From assembly GCA_017463155.1 (NCBI GenBank), contig JAFTPT010000027.1, forward strand, positions 1-64,000: DNA of 64,000 bases. Reading direction: 5' to 3'. The notes below the pieces were generated by a model that saw only the letters and a program-made list of their open reading frames with translations, was not told the origin of the DNA and searched no databases. The first letter of the stretch is position 1; each line of letters opens with the position of its first letter. A program made the position numbers and the translations under genes. The DNA comes from Blautia sp. (lineage in GTDB: Bacteria > Bacillota > Clostridia > Lachnospirales > Lachnospiraceae). Of this stretch, positions 50,912 through 62,380 are shown in pieces.

Positions 50912-52435
50912 ATGGGAAAGACAACAGGATTTTTGGAATATGTAAGGAAGGACGGACCGGTCCGGACATGCGAGGAGCGGCTCGGGGATTTCCTCGAATT
51001 TCACGACAGGCTGCCGCTCCCGGCACAAAAGGAGCAGGCGGGCCGGTGCATGGACTGCGGGATCCCCTTCTGCCAGGCGGGCATGATGATCGCCGGCATG
51101 GCTTCGGGCTGCCCGCTCCACAACCTGGTCCCCGAGATCAACGATCTGGTCTGGCACGGCCGGATGGCGGAAGCCTACCGGAGGCTGTCCATCACCCACA
51201 GCTTTCCGGAATTTACAAGCCGTGTCTGTCCGGCCCTCTGTGAAGCAGCCTGCACCTGCGGCCTTCATGACGCGCCGGTCGCCACCAAGGAGAATGAAAA
51301 GGCCGTGATCGAGTATGCCTATGCCCACGGCCTGGTCAAGGAGGAGACACCGGCGGTACGGACCGGCAAAAAGGTGGCCGTTGTCGGCAGCGGCCCGGCC
51401 GGGCTTGCCGCGGCACAGCTTCTGAACCGCAGAGGTCATGAGGTGACCGTGTACGAGAGGAAAGACCGGATCGGCGGGCTTCTCCGGTACGGGATCCCAA
51501 ACATGAAGCTTGACAAATCCCTGCTGGACCGGCGGATCCGCCTGATGGAGGAGGCCGGCATACGGTTTGTGGTGAACGCGGACGTGGGAAAAACGGTCTC
51601 CGCCGATGAACTCCGGCAGAATTATGACAGCGTGATCCTCTCCTGCGGGGCTTCCAATCCCAGGGACATCCGGGTGCCGGGGCGTGAGGCGGAGGGCATC
51701 TGGTTCGCGGTGGACTTTCTCGGGATGGTGACCCGGAAGCTTCTGGACCTGCAGGAAAAACAGAAGGATCCAAAGCTCGCCGGACGGCTTCCGCTCACCG
51801 GCGTGCCGGCCAGTCTGGTCCGGGGAAAGGATGTCATCGTGATCGGCGGGGGCGATACGGGAAACGACTGCACCGGAACCTGTCTGCGGCTTGGCGCGAA
51901 GAGCGTGACACAGCTGGAGATGATGCCGAAGCCATCTGAAACGAGGCTTCCGTCCAATCCATGGCCGGAATGGCCGCGGGTACTGAAGACCGACTACGGC
52001 CAGGAGGAGGCCATCTGGAGATCGGGGGAGGATCCCCGGATCTACCAGACGACGGTAAAAGAGTTCATCAAGGATAAGAAAGGCCATGTGAAGGAGGCTG
52101 TCCTGCAGTCGCTGACGCCTGTAAAGGACGAAAAGACTGGAAGGATGCAGATGGTCCCGGTCGAGGACTCCGAACGGAAGGTGCCGGCGGGGCTGGTCCT
52201 CATCGCGGCCGGATTCCTTGGAAGTGAGGCCTACGTGACCGAGAGCTTCGGGGTGGAGACAGACGCGAGGACGAATGTCCGGACAGAACCCGGCGGATAC
52301 AGGAGCTCCCGGGAGGGAATCTATACGGCCGGCGACATGCACCGCGGCCAGAGTCTTGTGGTCTGGGCCATCCGGGAAGGAAGAGAAGCGGCGAGAGCCG
52401 TGGACGAAGCATTGATGGGGTATACAACCCTGTAA
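50912..52435 (+). CDS. gltD: glutamate synthase, small subunit
   Basis: 507 aa, FAD/NAD(P)H-dependent electron donor of glutamate synthase. N-terminal cysteines for iron-sulfur clusters are present (CMDCGIPFC, CPLHN, CPALCEAACTCG). The FAD motif is VVGSGPAGLAAAQLL near 150 and the NADPH motif is VIGGGDTGNDC near 310. GCGAGGAGA precedes the ATG, 76 bases after gltB. Its core is related to that of the flavoprotein at 23969-26746, which is a different enzyme with extra ferredoxin domains. Confidence 0.95.
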   Translation: MGKTTGFLEYVRKDGPVRTCEERLGDFLEFHDRLPLPAQKEQAGRCMDCGIPFCQAGMMIAGMASGCPLHNLVPEINDLVWHGRMAEAYRRLSITHSFPEFTSRVCPALCEAACTCGLHDAPVATKENEKAVIEYAYAHGLVKEETPAVRTGKKVAVVGSGPAGLAAAQLLNRRGHEVTVYERKDRIGGLLRYGIPNMKLDKSLLDRRIRLMEEAGIRFVVNADVGKTVSADELRQNYDSVILSCGASNPRDIRVPGREAEGIWFAVDFLGMVTRKLLDLQEKQKDPKLAGRLPLTGVPASLVRGKDVIVIGGGDTGNDCTGTCLRLGAKSVTQLEMMPKPSETRLPSNPWPEWPRVLKTDYGQEEAIWRSGEDPRIYQTTVKEFIKDKKGHVKEAVLQSLTPVKDEKTGRMQMVPVEDSERKVPAGLVLIAAGFLGSEAYVTESFGVETDARTNVRTEPGGYRSSREGIYTAGDMHRGQSLVVWAIREGREAARAVDEALMGYTTL

Positions 52436-52468
52436 AACGGAACGTGTTGATGATAGGAGGAAACAGGT

Positions 52469-54337
52469 ATGTGTGGGATTATTGGATGCACAGGAAAGCA
52501 TCAGGTGGCAGGGACTCTGCTGGAGGGCCTTGGCCGGCTGGAATACCGGGGATATGATTCGGCGGGACTGGCGGTCCTGGGCCCGGACAGAAGAGTGAAA
52601 GTCGTTAAGGCAACAGGAAAGCTCCGCAACCTGGTTGAAAAAACCGGAAACGGCGCCTCCCTGCCCGGGATCTGCGGGATCGGGCACACCCGGTGGGCGA
52701 CCCACGGGGAGCCCAGTGAGAAAAACGCGCATCCGCATATCAGCGGGGATCCCGTTTCCCTGTCGGAAGGGGAGGATGATTCGGACGTCGTGGGCGTCCA
52801 CAACGGGATCATCGAAAACTATGAAGAACTGAAGGAAAAGCTCCTCCGGCATGATTATCATTTTTACAGCGATACGGATACCGAGATCCTGATCAAGCTG
52901 GTGGACTATTATTACAAGAAATACAAGATCGGGCCGATCGACGCCATCAACCGTATGATGGTCCGTGTGCGGGGCAGCTACGCGCTGGCCCTTCTGTTCA
53001 AGGACTATCCCGGAGAGATCTACGCGGCCAGGAAAGACAGCCCCCTGGTGATCGGCGTCTCCGGGGAGGAAGCCTACCTGGCCTCCGATGTGACAGCCAT
53101 CATGAACCACACGCGGAGTGTGTACTACATCGGCAATCACCAGGCGGCCCGGGTACTGCCCGGCGAGGTTCATTTCTTTGACCTGAACGGAGATGAGATC
53201 GGCATTCCTCTCTCCGAGGTCACCTGGGATGCAAAGGCCGCGGAGAAGGGCGGCTACGAACACTTCATGATGAAGGAGATCCATGAGCAGCCGGAGGCGG
53301 TGCGTGCGACTCTTGCAAGCCTGGTCAAAGAGGAGCAGATCGATTTGACGGCGGCAGGGCTTACGGATGAGTACCTCTTTGGGATCGGGCAGATCTACAT
53401 CGTGGCCTGCGGCTCTGCCTGGCATGTGGGCATGACGGCCCAGTATGTGCTGGAGGACCTGGCACAGATCCCCGTGCGGGTGGAGCTGGCTTCGGAATTC
53501 CGGTACCGCCGGCTTCTCCTGAGCCCCGGCAGCCTTGTGATCGTCATCTCCCAGTCCGGGGAGACGGCCGACAGTCTGGAGGCCCTCCGCATTGCCAGAA
53601 AGAACGGGGCGAGGACCCTGGGGATCGTGAACGTGGTCGGCTCCAGCATCGCCCGGGAGGCGGACAATGTGCTTTATACCCTGGCCGGCCCGGAAATTGC
53701 CGTCGCCACGACCAAGGCGTTTACCTCCCAGCTGGCCGTCATGTATGCCCTGGCGGTCCGATGTGCCCTTGTACGCGGCAGCATCGGTGAAGAGAAGTAC
53801 AGGGAACTTGTTCAAGAGCTGCTGCTCCTTCCGCAGAAGATCGGCGAATGCCTAACGATCCGGGAAAAGCTGCAGTGGTTCGCTTCCCGGTTTTCAAACG
53901 CCAGGGACGCGTTCTTTATCGGGCGCGGAGCGGATTACGCCATCAGCCTGGAAGGCAGCCTCAAGATGAAGGAGATCAGCTACATTCACAGCGAGGCCTA
54001 TGCCGCCGGGGAGCTGAAGCACGGAACGATCAGCCTGGTGGAGGACAATACGCTGGTGGTCGGCGTCCTGACACAGAAGAGACTTCTGGAAAAGACCATC
54101 AGCAACATGGTGGAATGCAAGTCCAGGGGTGCCTTCCTGATGGGCATCCTGAGCCGCGGAAACGAAAACGCGAAGGCACAGCTGGACGTCACGGTCATGA
54201 TCCCGGATACGGATGAGCACTTTTCCGGGATCCTGGCGGTCATCCCGCTGCAGCTTCTCGGCTACTATATCAGCGTGGCCAGAGGCCTTGACGTGGACAA
54301 GCCCAGGAACCTGGCCAAGAGCGTGACGGTGGAATAG
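52469..54337 (+). CDS. glmS: glutamine-fructose-6-phosphate aminotransferase
   Basis: 622 aa. The glutaminase domain starts MCGIIG (Cys 2) and contains LEYRGYDSAG and HTRWATHG. Two SIS sugar-isomerase domains follow, with SQSGETADS near 355 and a C-terminal KPRNLAKSVTVE that is typical of the family. It makes glucosamine-6-phosphate for peptidoglycan. TAGGAGG precedes the ATG and there is no glmS-ribozyme-like stretch in the 33-base gap, so control by GlcN6P at that position is not expected. It is placed in the glutamine operon rather than with sugar genes. Confidence 0.96.
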   Translation: MCGIIGCTGKHQVAGTLLEGLGRLEYRGYDSAGLAVLGPDRRVKVVKATGKLRNLVEKTGNGASLPGICGIGHTRWATHGEPSEKNAHPHISGDPVSLSEGEDDSDVVGVHNGIIENYEELKEKLLRHDYHFYSDTDTEILIKLVDYYYKKYKIGPIDAINRMMVRVRGSYALALLFKDYPGEIYAARKDSPLVIGVSGEEAYLASDVTAIMNHTRSVYYIGNHQAARVLPGEVHFFDLNGDEIGIPLSEVTWDAKAAEKGGYEHFMMKEIHEQPEAVRATLASLVKEEQIDLTAAGLTDEYLFGIGQIYIVACGSAWHVGMTAQYVLEDLAQIPVRVELASEFRYRRLLLSPGSLVIVISQSGETADSLEALRIARKNGARTLGIVNVVGSSIAREADNVLYTLAGPEIAVATTKAFTSQLAVMYALAVRCALVRGSIGEEKYRELVQELLLLPQKIGECLTIREKLQWFASRFSNARDAFFIGRGADYAISLEGSLKMKEISYIHSEAYAAGELKHGTISLVEDNTLVVGVLTQKRLLEKTISNMVECKSRGAFLMGILSRGNENAKAQLDVTVMIPDTDEHFSGILAVIPLQLLGYYISVARGLDVDKPRNLAKSVTVE

Positions 54338-57050
<2,713 letters not shown>

Positions 57051-57052
57051 GC

Positions 57053-60000
57053 ATGCCAAAACGTACGGACATCCGGAAGATCCTGGTCATAGGATCGGGA
57101 CCGATCGTGATCGGCCAGGCGGCGGAGTTTGATTATGCCGGCACCCAGGCCTGCCTGGCGCTGAAAGAGGAGGGCTACGAGGTCATTCTGGCGAATTCAA
57201 ATCCCGCGACGATCATGACGGATCACAGCATGGCGGACAAGGTCTACATGGAGCCCCTTACCCTGGAGTACATGGCGAGGATCTGCCGGTATGAACGGCC
57301 GGACGCCATCGTGCCCGGGATCGGCGGGCAGACAGGTCTGAACCTGTCCCTGCAGCTGTATGACAAGGGCGTTCTCGACGAATGTGAGATCGAGCTGCTG
57401 GGAACGGACGCCGCGAGCATCCGGAGGGCCGAAGACCGGGAACAGTTCAAGGAACTCTGTGAGGAGCTCGGAGAGCCGGTCGTTCCGTCCCGGATCACCG
57501 CCAGCGTGGAGGAAGGCCTCGCGGCAGCCGCGGAGATCGGTTATCCGGTCATCCTGCGCCCGGCCTTTACGTTAGGCGGAACGGGCGGAGGCTTCGCCTA
57601 TCATGACGAAGAGATGGCCGAAAGGATGAAACACGCGCTCTCCCTGTCCCCGGTCGGACAGGTCCTGGTGGAAAAAAGCATCAAGGGCTGGAAGGAGATC
57701 GAGTACGAGGTCGTCCGGGATGCCAATGACACGGTCGTCACGGTCTGCAACATGGAGAATCTGGATCCTGTGGGGATCCACACGGGGGATTCGATCGTGG
57801 TCGCACCGAGCCAGACCCTGACCAACAAGGAATATCATATGCTCCGTGACAGCGCCATCCGGATCATCCGGGCACTGGAGGTAAAGGGCGGCTGCAACAT
57901 CCAGTTCGCCCTGGACCCGGAGTCCTTCCGCTACTACGTGATCGAGGTGAATCCGAGGGTCTCGCGCTCCTCGGCGCTGGCCTCCAAGGCGACCGGCTAT
58001 CCCATCGCCCGGGTATCGGCCAAGATCGCGGTCGGGATGGATCTTCATGAGATCCGCCTGGCGAACACGCCGGCCTGCTTCGAACCGGCCCTCGACTATG
58101 TGGTCACCAAGATGCCCCGCTTCCCCTTCGACAAGTTCACACAGGCGTCCAACGTTCTTTCCACGCAGATGAAAGCGACCGGCGAGACCATGAGCATCGG
58201 CCGCACCATGGAGGAGAGCCTTCTGAAGGCGATCCGTTCTCTGGAGGATGGAAAGAATCATATCCATCTGGAGAAATTCGATGTAAAGAACCTGTCGGAC
58301 AGGCCGGCCCCGGAGGACCGGACGGAAGCGGTCGAAAAGCTGCTCGCCTATATCGAGGAAGGGACAGACGACCGGATCTACGCGATCTCCGAGCTTCTGT
58401 GGCTCGGCGCGGACCTGCAGGCCGTCTACACACGGACCAGGATCGACATGTTTTTCCTGAATACGATCCGGAAGATCGTGGATTTTGAAAAAAAGCTGGA
58501 GGTGGCGGCCAGGGGCCGCACGGGGAAAGACCCGTTCATCGGAAAGACGCTCCTGTACGAAGCCAAGCGCATGGGCTTTTCGGATTCCTACATCGCGGAG
58601 CTTACCGGCTGTACGGAGGAGGAGATCCGGCTGCAGCGGAAAGTGTACGGACTAAGGCCCGTCTACAAGATGATCGATACCTGCGCCAGCGAGTTTGAAA
58701 GCTACGTGCCGTATTTTTATTCGACCTACGAGGAGGAGAACGAATCGGTCGTTTCGGATGCAAAAAAGATCATTGTGCTGGGCTCCGGTCCGATCCGGAT
58801 CGGCCAGGGTGTGGAATTCGACTATTCCACGGTTCACGCGGTCAGGACGATCCATGAGCTGGGCTATGAAGCGATCGTCATCAACAACAATCCCGAGACC
58901 GTGTCCACGGATTACACAATCGCGGATAAGCTGTATTTTGAGCCTCTGACCGTGGAGGACATCATGAACATCATTGATCTGGAAAAGCCGGAGGGAGTCA
59001 TCTGTTCGATCGGCGGACAGACGGCCGTGAATCTGGCGGAGCCGCTTTTCAGGCGGGGTGTCCGGATCATCGGAACATCACCGGAAGCGATCTTTACGGC
59101 GGAGGACAGGGATGCGTTCGAAACGATCGTCGAGAAGCTCGGCATTCCGCATCCGGCCGGGGTGGCGGTCACCACGGTCGAAGAAGGCCTCAGGGCCGCA
59201 GAGCGGATCGGTTATCCGGTGCTTTGCAGGCCGAGCTTTGTCCTGGGCGGACGGGCCATGGAGATCGTCGCAAACGAGGAGCTCCTGGCCCGGTATCTGA
59301 AGACAGCCGTGGAGGTAGATACGGACCGTCCGGTCCTCGTTGACCGGTATGTCGCCGGAAAAGAGGTGGAGATCGATGCCGTCTGCGATGGAAAGGATGT
59401 GTTCCTGCCCGGTATCATGGAGCTGGTGGAGCGTACAGGCGTCCATTCCGGGGACAGCACGAGCGTCTATCCGCCCTTCTCCATCCCGCGGAAGGTCCGG
59501 GAGACGATCGCGGATTATACAAAGAGGCTGGGACTGGGGATCGGCATTGTCGGGCTCTACAATATCCAGTTCATCGTGGACGGGGATGATGCCGTCTCGA
59601 TCATCGAGGTCAATCCCCGGGCGTCCAGGAGCGTTCCGTTCCTTTCCAAATCCACAGGCGTGCCGCTCGTGGATATCGCGGTGAAAGTCATGCTCGGCAT
59701 TTCCCTGGCCGAACAGGGCCTGGCCGGGCTGATCCTTCCGGAAAAAGAGACCTGGTATGTAAAGGCGCCGGCCTTCTCCTTCGCAAAGCTGAACGGGATG
59801 GATGCGTATCTGTCGCCCGAGATGAAGTCGACGGGGGAGGCTATCGGCTATGACAGGAGTCTGAAGCGGGCCCTCTACAAGGCTCTTCAGGCATCCGGAG
59901 TCCGGATGAAGGAGTACGGAACCGTGCTGGTCACGCTGGCGGACGAGGACAAGGAGGAAGCCCTGCCGCTGGTCCGGCGGTTCTACGAGCTGGGCTTTAA

Positions 60001-60292
60001 CATCGAAGCGACTATCGGGACCGGGCAGTTTCTGAAGGAACACGGGATCCGGACCCGGATCCGGGGTAAGCTGAGTGATGGAAGCGACGAGATCCTGCAG
60101 TCGATCCGGGCCGGATACGTCAGCTATATCATCAATACGAGGGCGATCCTTTCGGGCGTTCATTATAGTGATGGAAATCAGATCCGCAGATGCGCTATAA
60201 TGAATGGGATCACAATGTTTACATCACTTGACACCGTGCGGATCCTGCTGGATGTGCTGGAAGATATCACTCCGCGGATCTCCGTCATATAA
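57053..60292 (+). CDS. carB: carbamoyl-phosphate synthase, large subunit
   Basis: 1079 aa with the two homologous ATP-grasp halves (KILVIGSGPIVIGQ near 10 and KIIVLGSGPIRIGQ near 570), the oligomerisation segment between them and a C-terminal MGS-type allosteric domain (IGTGQFLKEHGI). It starts two bases after carA with GGAGGG overlapping the carA end. It makes carbamoyl phosphate from bicarbonate, ATP and the CarA-derived ammonia. glnA follows after 10 bases. Confidence 0.96.
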   Translation: MPKRTDIRKILVIGSGPIVIGQAAEFDYAGTQACLALKEEGYEVILANSNPATIMTDHSMADKVYMEPLTLEYMARICRYERPDAIVPGIGGQTGLNLSLQLYDKGVLDECEIELLGTDAASIRRAEDREQFKELCEELGEPVVPSRITASVEEGLAAAAEIGYPVILRPAFTLGGTGGGFAYHDEEMAERMKHALSLSPVGQVLVEKSIKGWKEIEYEVVRDANDTVVTVCNMENLDPVGIHTGDSIVVAPSQTLTNKEYHMLRDSAIRIIRALEVKGGCNIQFALDPESFRYYVIEVNPRVSRSSALASKATGYPIARVSAKIAVGMDLHEIRLANTPACFEPALDYVVTKMPRFPFDKFTQASNVLSTQMKATGETMSIGRTMEESLLKAIRSLEDGKNHIHLEKFDVKNLSDRPAPEDRTEAVEKLLAYIEEGTDDRIYAISELLWLGADLQAVYTRTRIDMFFLNTIRKIVDFEKKLEVAARGRTGKDPFIGKTLLYEAKRMGFSDSYIAELTGCTEEEIRLQRKVYGLRPVYKMIDTCASEFESYVPYFYSTYEEENESVVSDAKKIIVLGSGPIRIGQGVEFDYSTVHAVRTIHELGYEAIVINNNPETVSTDYTIADKLYFEPLTVEDIMNIIDLEKPEGVICSIGGQTAVNLAEPLFRRGVRIIGTSPEAIFTAEDRDAFETIVEKLGIPHPAGVAVTTVEEGLRAAERIGYPVLCRPSFVLGGRAMEIVANEELLARYLKTAVEVDTDRPVLVDRYVAGKEVEIDAVCDGKDVFLPGIMELVERTGVHSGDSTSVYPPFSIPRKVRETIADYTKRLGLGIGIVGLYNIQFIVDGDDAVSIIEVNPRASRSVPFLSKSTGVPLVDIAVKVMLGISLAEQGLAGLILPEKETWYVKAPAFSFAKLNGMDAYLSPEMKSTGEAIGYDRSLKRALYKALQASGVRMKEYGTVLVTLADEDKEEALPLVRRFYELGFNIEATIGTGQFLKEHGIRTRIRGKLSDGSDEILQSIRAGYVSYIINTRAILSGVHYSDGNQIRRCAIMNGITMFTSLDTVRILLDVLEDITPRISVI

Positions 60293-60302
60293 GGAGGGTT
60301 TT

Positions 60303-61478
60303 ATGCTGTATACAGTAGACGAAGTCATGAAGTATATCGAGGAGGAGGACGCCAAATTTATCCGTCTGTCCTTCCGGGATGTTTTCGGCGTACAGAAAAA
60401 CATCGCGGTCATGCCCGGCGAGGTCAAAAAAGCCTTTGAAAAGGGAGTCCCCATCAATGCCAGGGCGGTCGCCGGCTTTGAAGACTGCCCGCATGGCCTT
60501 CTGTACCTGAAGCCCGATCCTTCGACGTTGACGGTCCTTCCCTGGAGACCGGACAGCGGGCGGGTGCTGCGGATGTACTGTGACGTGGTGACGCCGGACG
60601 GGGAGGAATATGCTTCGGACACGCGTTCGATCCTCAAAAAAGCCGTGGCGAAGGCCAGGGAAGCCGGCATCGAATTCCGGTTCGGCTCGGAGACGGAATT
60701 CTACCTTTTCCGGAAGGACGAGGAGGGAAATCCCACAAAGATCCCCTATGATTCTGCCGGATATATGGACGTCGAGCCTCTGGACCGGTGTGAGAACATC
60801 CGGCGCGAGATCGACCTGACCATCGAGCGCATGGGGCTTGTCCCGGAGCGGTCGCACCATGAGAGCGGTCCCGGGCAGAACGAGATTGATTTTCACTACG
60901 GGAAGCCGCTGAAGGCCGCCGACCAGATGACGACCTTCAAGCTGGTGGTGAGCACTGTGGCGGACCGGTACGGCCTGATCGCGGACTTTTCACCGATGCC
61001 GCTTCCGGGCGAGCCGGGGAACGGCTATCACATCAACATCTATGCCACGGACCGGGAGGGAAACGATGTGGTCTCCTGCGCGGCCGCGGGGATCCTGGAG
61101 CGGATCCGCGAGATCACCCTGTTCCTGAATCCGACGGACGCCTCCTATGCAAGGCTCGGAAACAACGCCGCTCCGGACAGGGTGAGCTGGTCCAGCGCGG
61201 GCGACACGGAGCTTCTGTACCTGGAGACCTACATGGGCAGGACCCGGGCCGAGCTTCGTTCGCCCGATGCGTCGAGCAATCCGTATCTTGTCTACGCACT
61301 GCTGATCCACGCCGGGCTGGAGGGGATCGCCAGGAGTATGGCACTTCCCGGAGAGAAGGATGAAGGCAGCCAGCCGCTTCCCGGCTCCCGCAAGGAGGCC
61401 GGCAAGCTTGCCCGGGAGAGCGACTTTGTGAAGAGTGTGATCCCGGAAGGACTGATCACGAGATACATCAGGAGTTGA
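60303..61478 (+). CDS. glnA: short glutamine synthetase, GSI type
   Basis: 391 aa, about 50-80 shorter than ordinary GSI. The family order is kept: DVFGVQKN, EDCPHGLLYLKPD, FGSETEFYLF (metal Glu), ESGPGQNEIDF, GNGYHINI and RAELRSPDASSNPYL. In place of the usual KPF-G-N-G-H-S segment is SPMPLPGEPGNGYH, and the adenylylation loop is missing, so classical GlnE control is excluded. TAAGGAGGG precedes the ATG. It is the second glutamine synthetase of the island (GSIII at 39428) and lies 13 bases before the ANTAR gene. Divergent active-site segments leave room for a regulatory or alternative-substrate role. Confidence 0.85.
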   Translation: MLYTVDEVMKYIEEEDAKFIRLSFRDVFGVQKNIAVMPGEVKKAFEKGVPINARAVAGFEDCPHGLLYLKPDPSTLTVLPWRPDSGRVLRMYCDVVTPDGEEYASDTRSILKKAVAKAREAGIEFRFGSETEFYLFRKDEEGNPTKIPYDSAGYMDVEPLDRCENIRREIDLTIERMGLVPERSHHESGPGQNEIDFHYGKPLKAADQMTTFKLVVSTVADRYGLIADFSPMPLPGEPGNGYHINIYATDREGNDVVSCAAAGILERIREITLFLNPTDASYARLGNNAAPDRVSWSSAGDTELLYLETYMGRTRAELRSPDASSNPYLVYALLIHAGLEGIARSMALPGEKDEGSQPLPGSRKEAGKLARESDFVKSVIPEGLITRYIRS

Positions 61479-61491
61479 CAGGAGAGAATAT

Positions 61492-62082
61492 ATGCCGAGG
61501 GAGGAAGACAGACACAATTCCATATTGATCGTGTCGGGATCGGAGAGATTTGACATGCTTGTCCGCAAAACATTGTCGCGGCAGCGGTTTACGACGATCG
61601 ACTTTCGAAAGAACGCGTCCTCCGGCCGGCGCCTCTTCTGGGAGAAGGCGTACGACCTCATCGTGATCAACTGTCCGCTGCCGGATGAATTCGGCCATGA
61701 GTTTGCGCTGGACGCTGCGGACAAAAGCAGTGCTTCCGTCCTGCTTGTTGTGCCGGGTGAGATCTACGAGGACGTGCTGGAGCATGTGACCGACCGTGGG
61801 ATCATGGTCCTGTCCAAGCCGGCCATGGAGAACCGGATCGACAAGGCCATCCGCCTGATGATCGCCACGCAGGCTCGGATCCACATCTATGAAAAGAAGG
61901 TGCAGACTATCTCCGACAAGATGGAGGAGCTCCGGGTCGTCAGCAAGGCCAAGCTCCTGCTGATCGAGCAGAGGCACATGACCGAGGACGAGGCGCACCG
62001 GCTGATCGGGCGGCAGGCCATGGACAACGGGGTGTCCCGGCGGAGGATCGCCGAGCAGATCCTGGATGAGTTTGAAGCGTGA
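61492..62082 (+). CDS. ANTAR-domain RNA-binding antiterminator with pseudo-receiver
   Basis: 196 aa. The N-terminal 115 residues are receiver-like, but the phosphoacceptor is Asn (VINCPLPDEFG) and the N-terminal acidic pair is replaced by SGSE; only a Lys in LSKPA is kept. A coiled-coil helix (about 118-145) leads to the ANTAR domain (about 145-195: SKAKLLLIEQRHM, then EDEAHRLIGRQAMD). ANTAR proteins bind paired hexaloop hairpins to stop terminator formation. It is the last gene of the glutamine operon. Leaders with suitable loops precede asnB, amt and gltB, so it probably controls them, including its own operon. A similar glnA-linked antiterminator is, as I recall, known in solventogenic clostridia. 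Confidence 0.85.
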   Translation: MPREEDRHNSILIVSGSERFDMLVRKTLSRQRFTTIDFRKNASSGRRLFWEKAYDLIVINCPLPDEFGHEFALDAADKSSASVLLVVPGEIYEDVLEHVTDRGIMVLSKPAMENRIDKAIRLMIATQARIHIYEKKVQTISDKMEELRVVSKAKLLLIEQRHMTEDEAHRLIGRQAMDNGVSRRRIAEQILDEFEA

Positions 62083-62156
62083 CGGAAAATTGCATAAAAA
62101 TGTATGGCCAAAACTGTACAACCCGCCGAAGTTGTCCAGGGTGCATCGCAGGGTTA

Positions 62157-62185
62157 TTGACAAGCTTATGTCGTTGATTTATATT
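62157..62185 (+). promoter_or_regulatory. promoter of araA
   Basis: A perfect TTGACA (62157-62162), a 17-base spacer and TATATT (62180-62185). The start would be near 62192, leaving about 190 bases of leader with an AraR-like operator in it. The 75 bases between the ANTAR gene and this promoter hold a small ACAAC/GTTGT hairpin and nothing else I can name. Confidence 0.65.
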
Positions 62186-62282
62186 TTGCGTACAAGAGAG
62201 CTAAATAGAGGCACATCTGTAAAGCGTAACCGGCAAAACTGTATGAAATAAGGGAGATGAATTGCAGACATATTCCTTAATC

Positions 62283-62292
62283 TGTACGTACA
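62283..62292. promoter_or_regulatory. AraR-like operator
   Basis: The palindrome TGTACGTACA, in the context CTGTACGTACAAC, matches the core of the Bacillus AraR operator (consensus, from memory, ATTTGTACGTACAAAT). It lies about 90 bases downstream of the promoter, where a bound repressor would block elongation. A GntR-family gene of the AraR type begins just after araA. Confidence 0.55.
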
Positions 62293-62380
62293 ACTTGTTT
62301 GTGACCGTATTTGCGGATCGTGAATCGCTCCGGGACATCAGGCAATTACGCTTCAAAAAAGAAAGGAAACAGGGTATATC

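Noticed and set aside
52436-52468. Possible glmS ribozyme before glmS
   Set aside because: The gap is only 33 bases and none of the ribozyme's conserved core is present; gltD coding sequence continues up to it.
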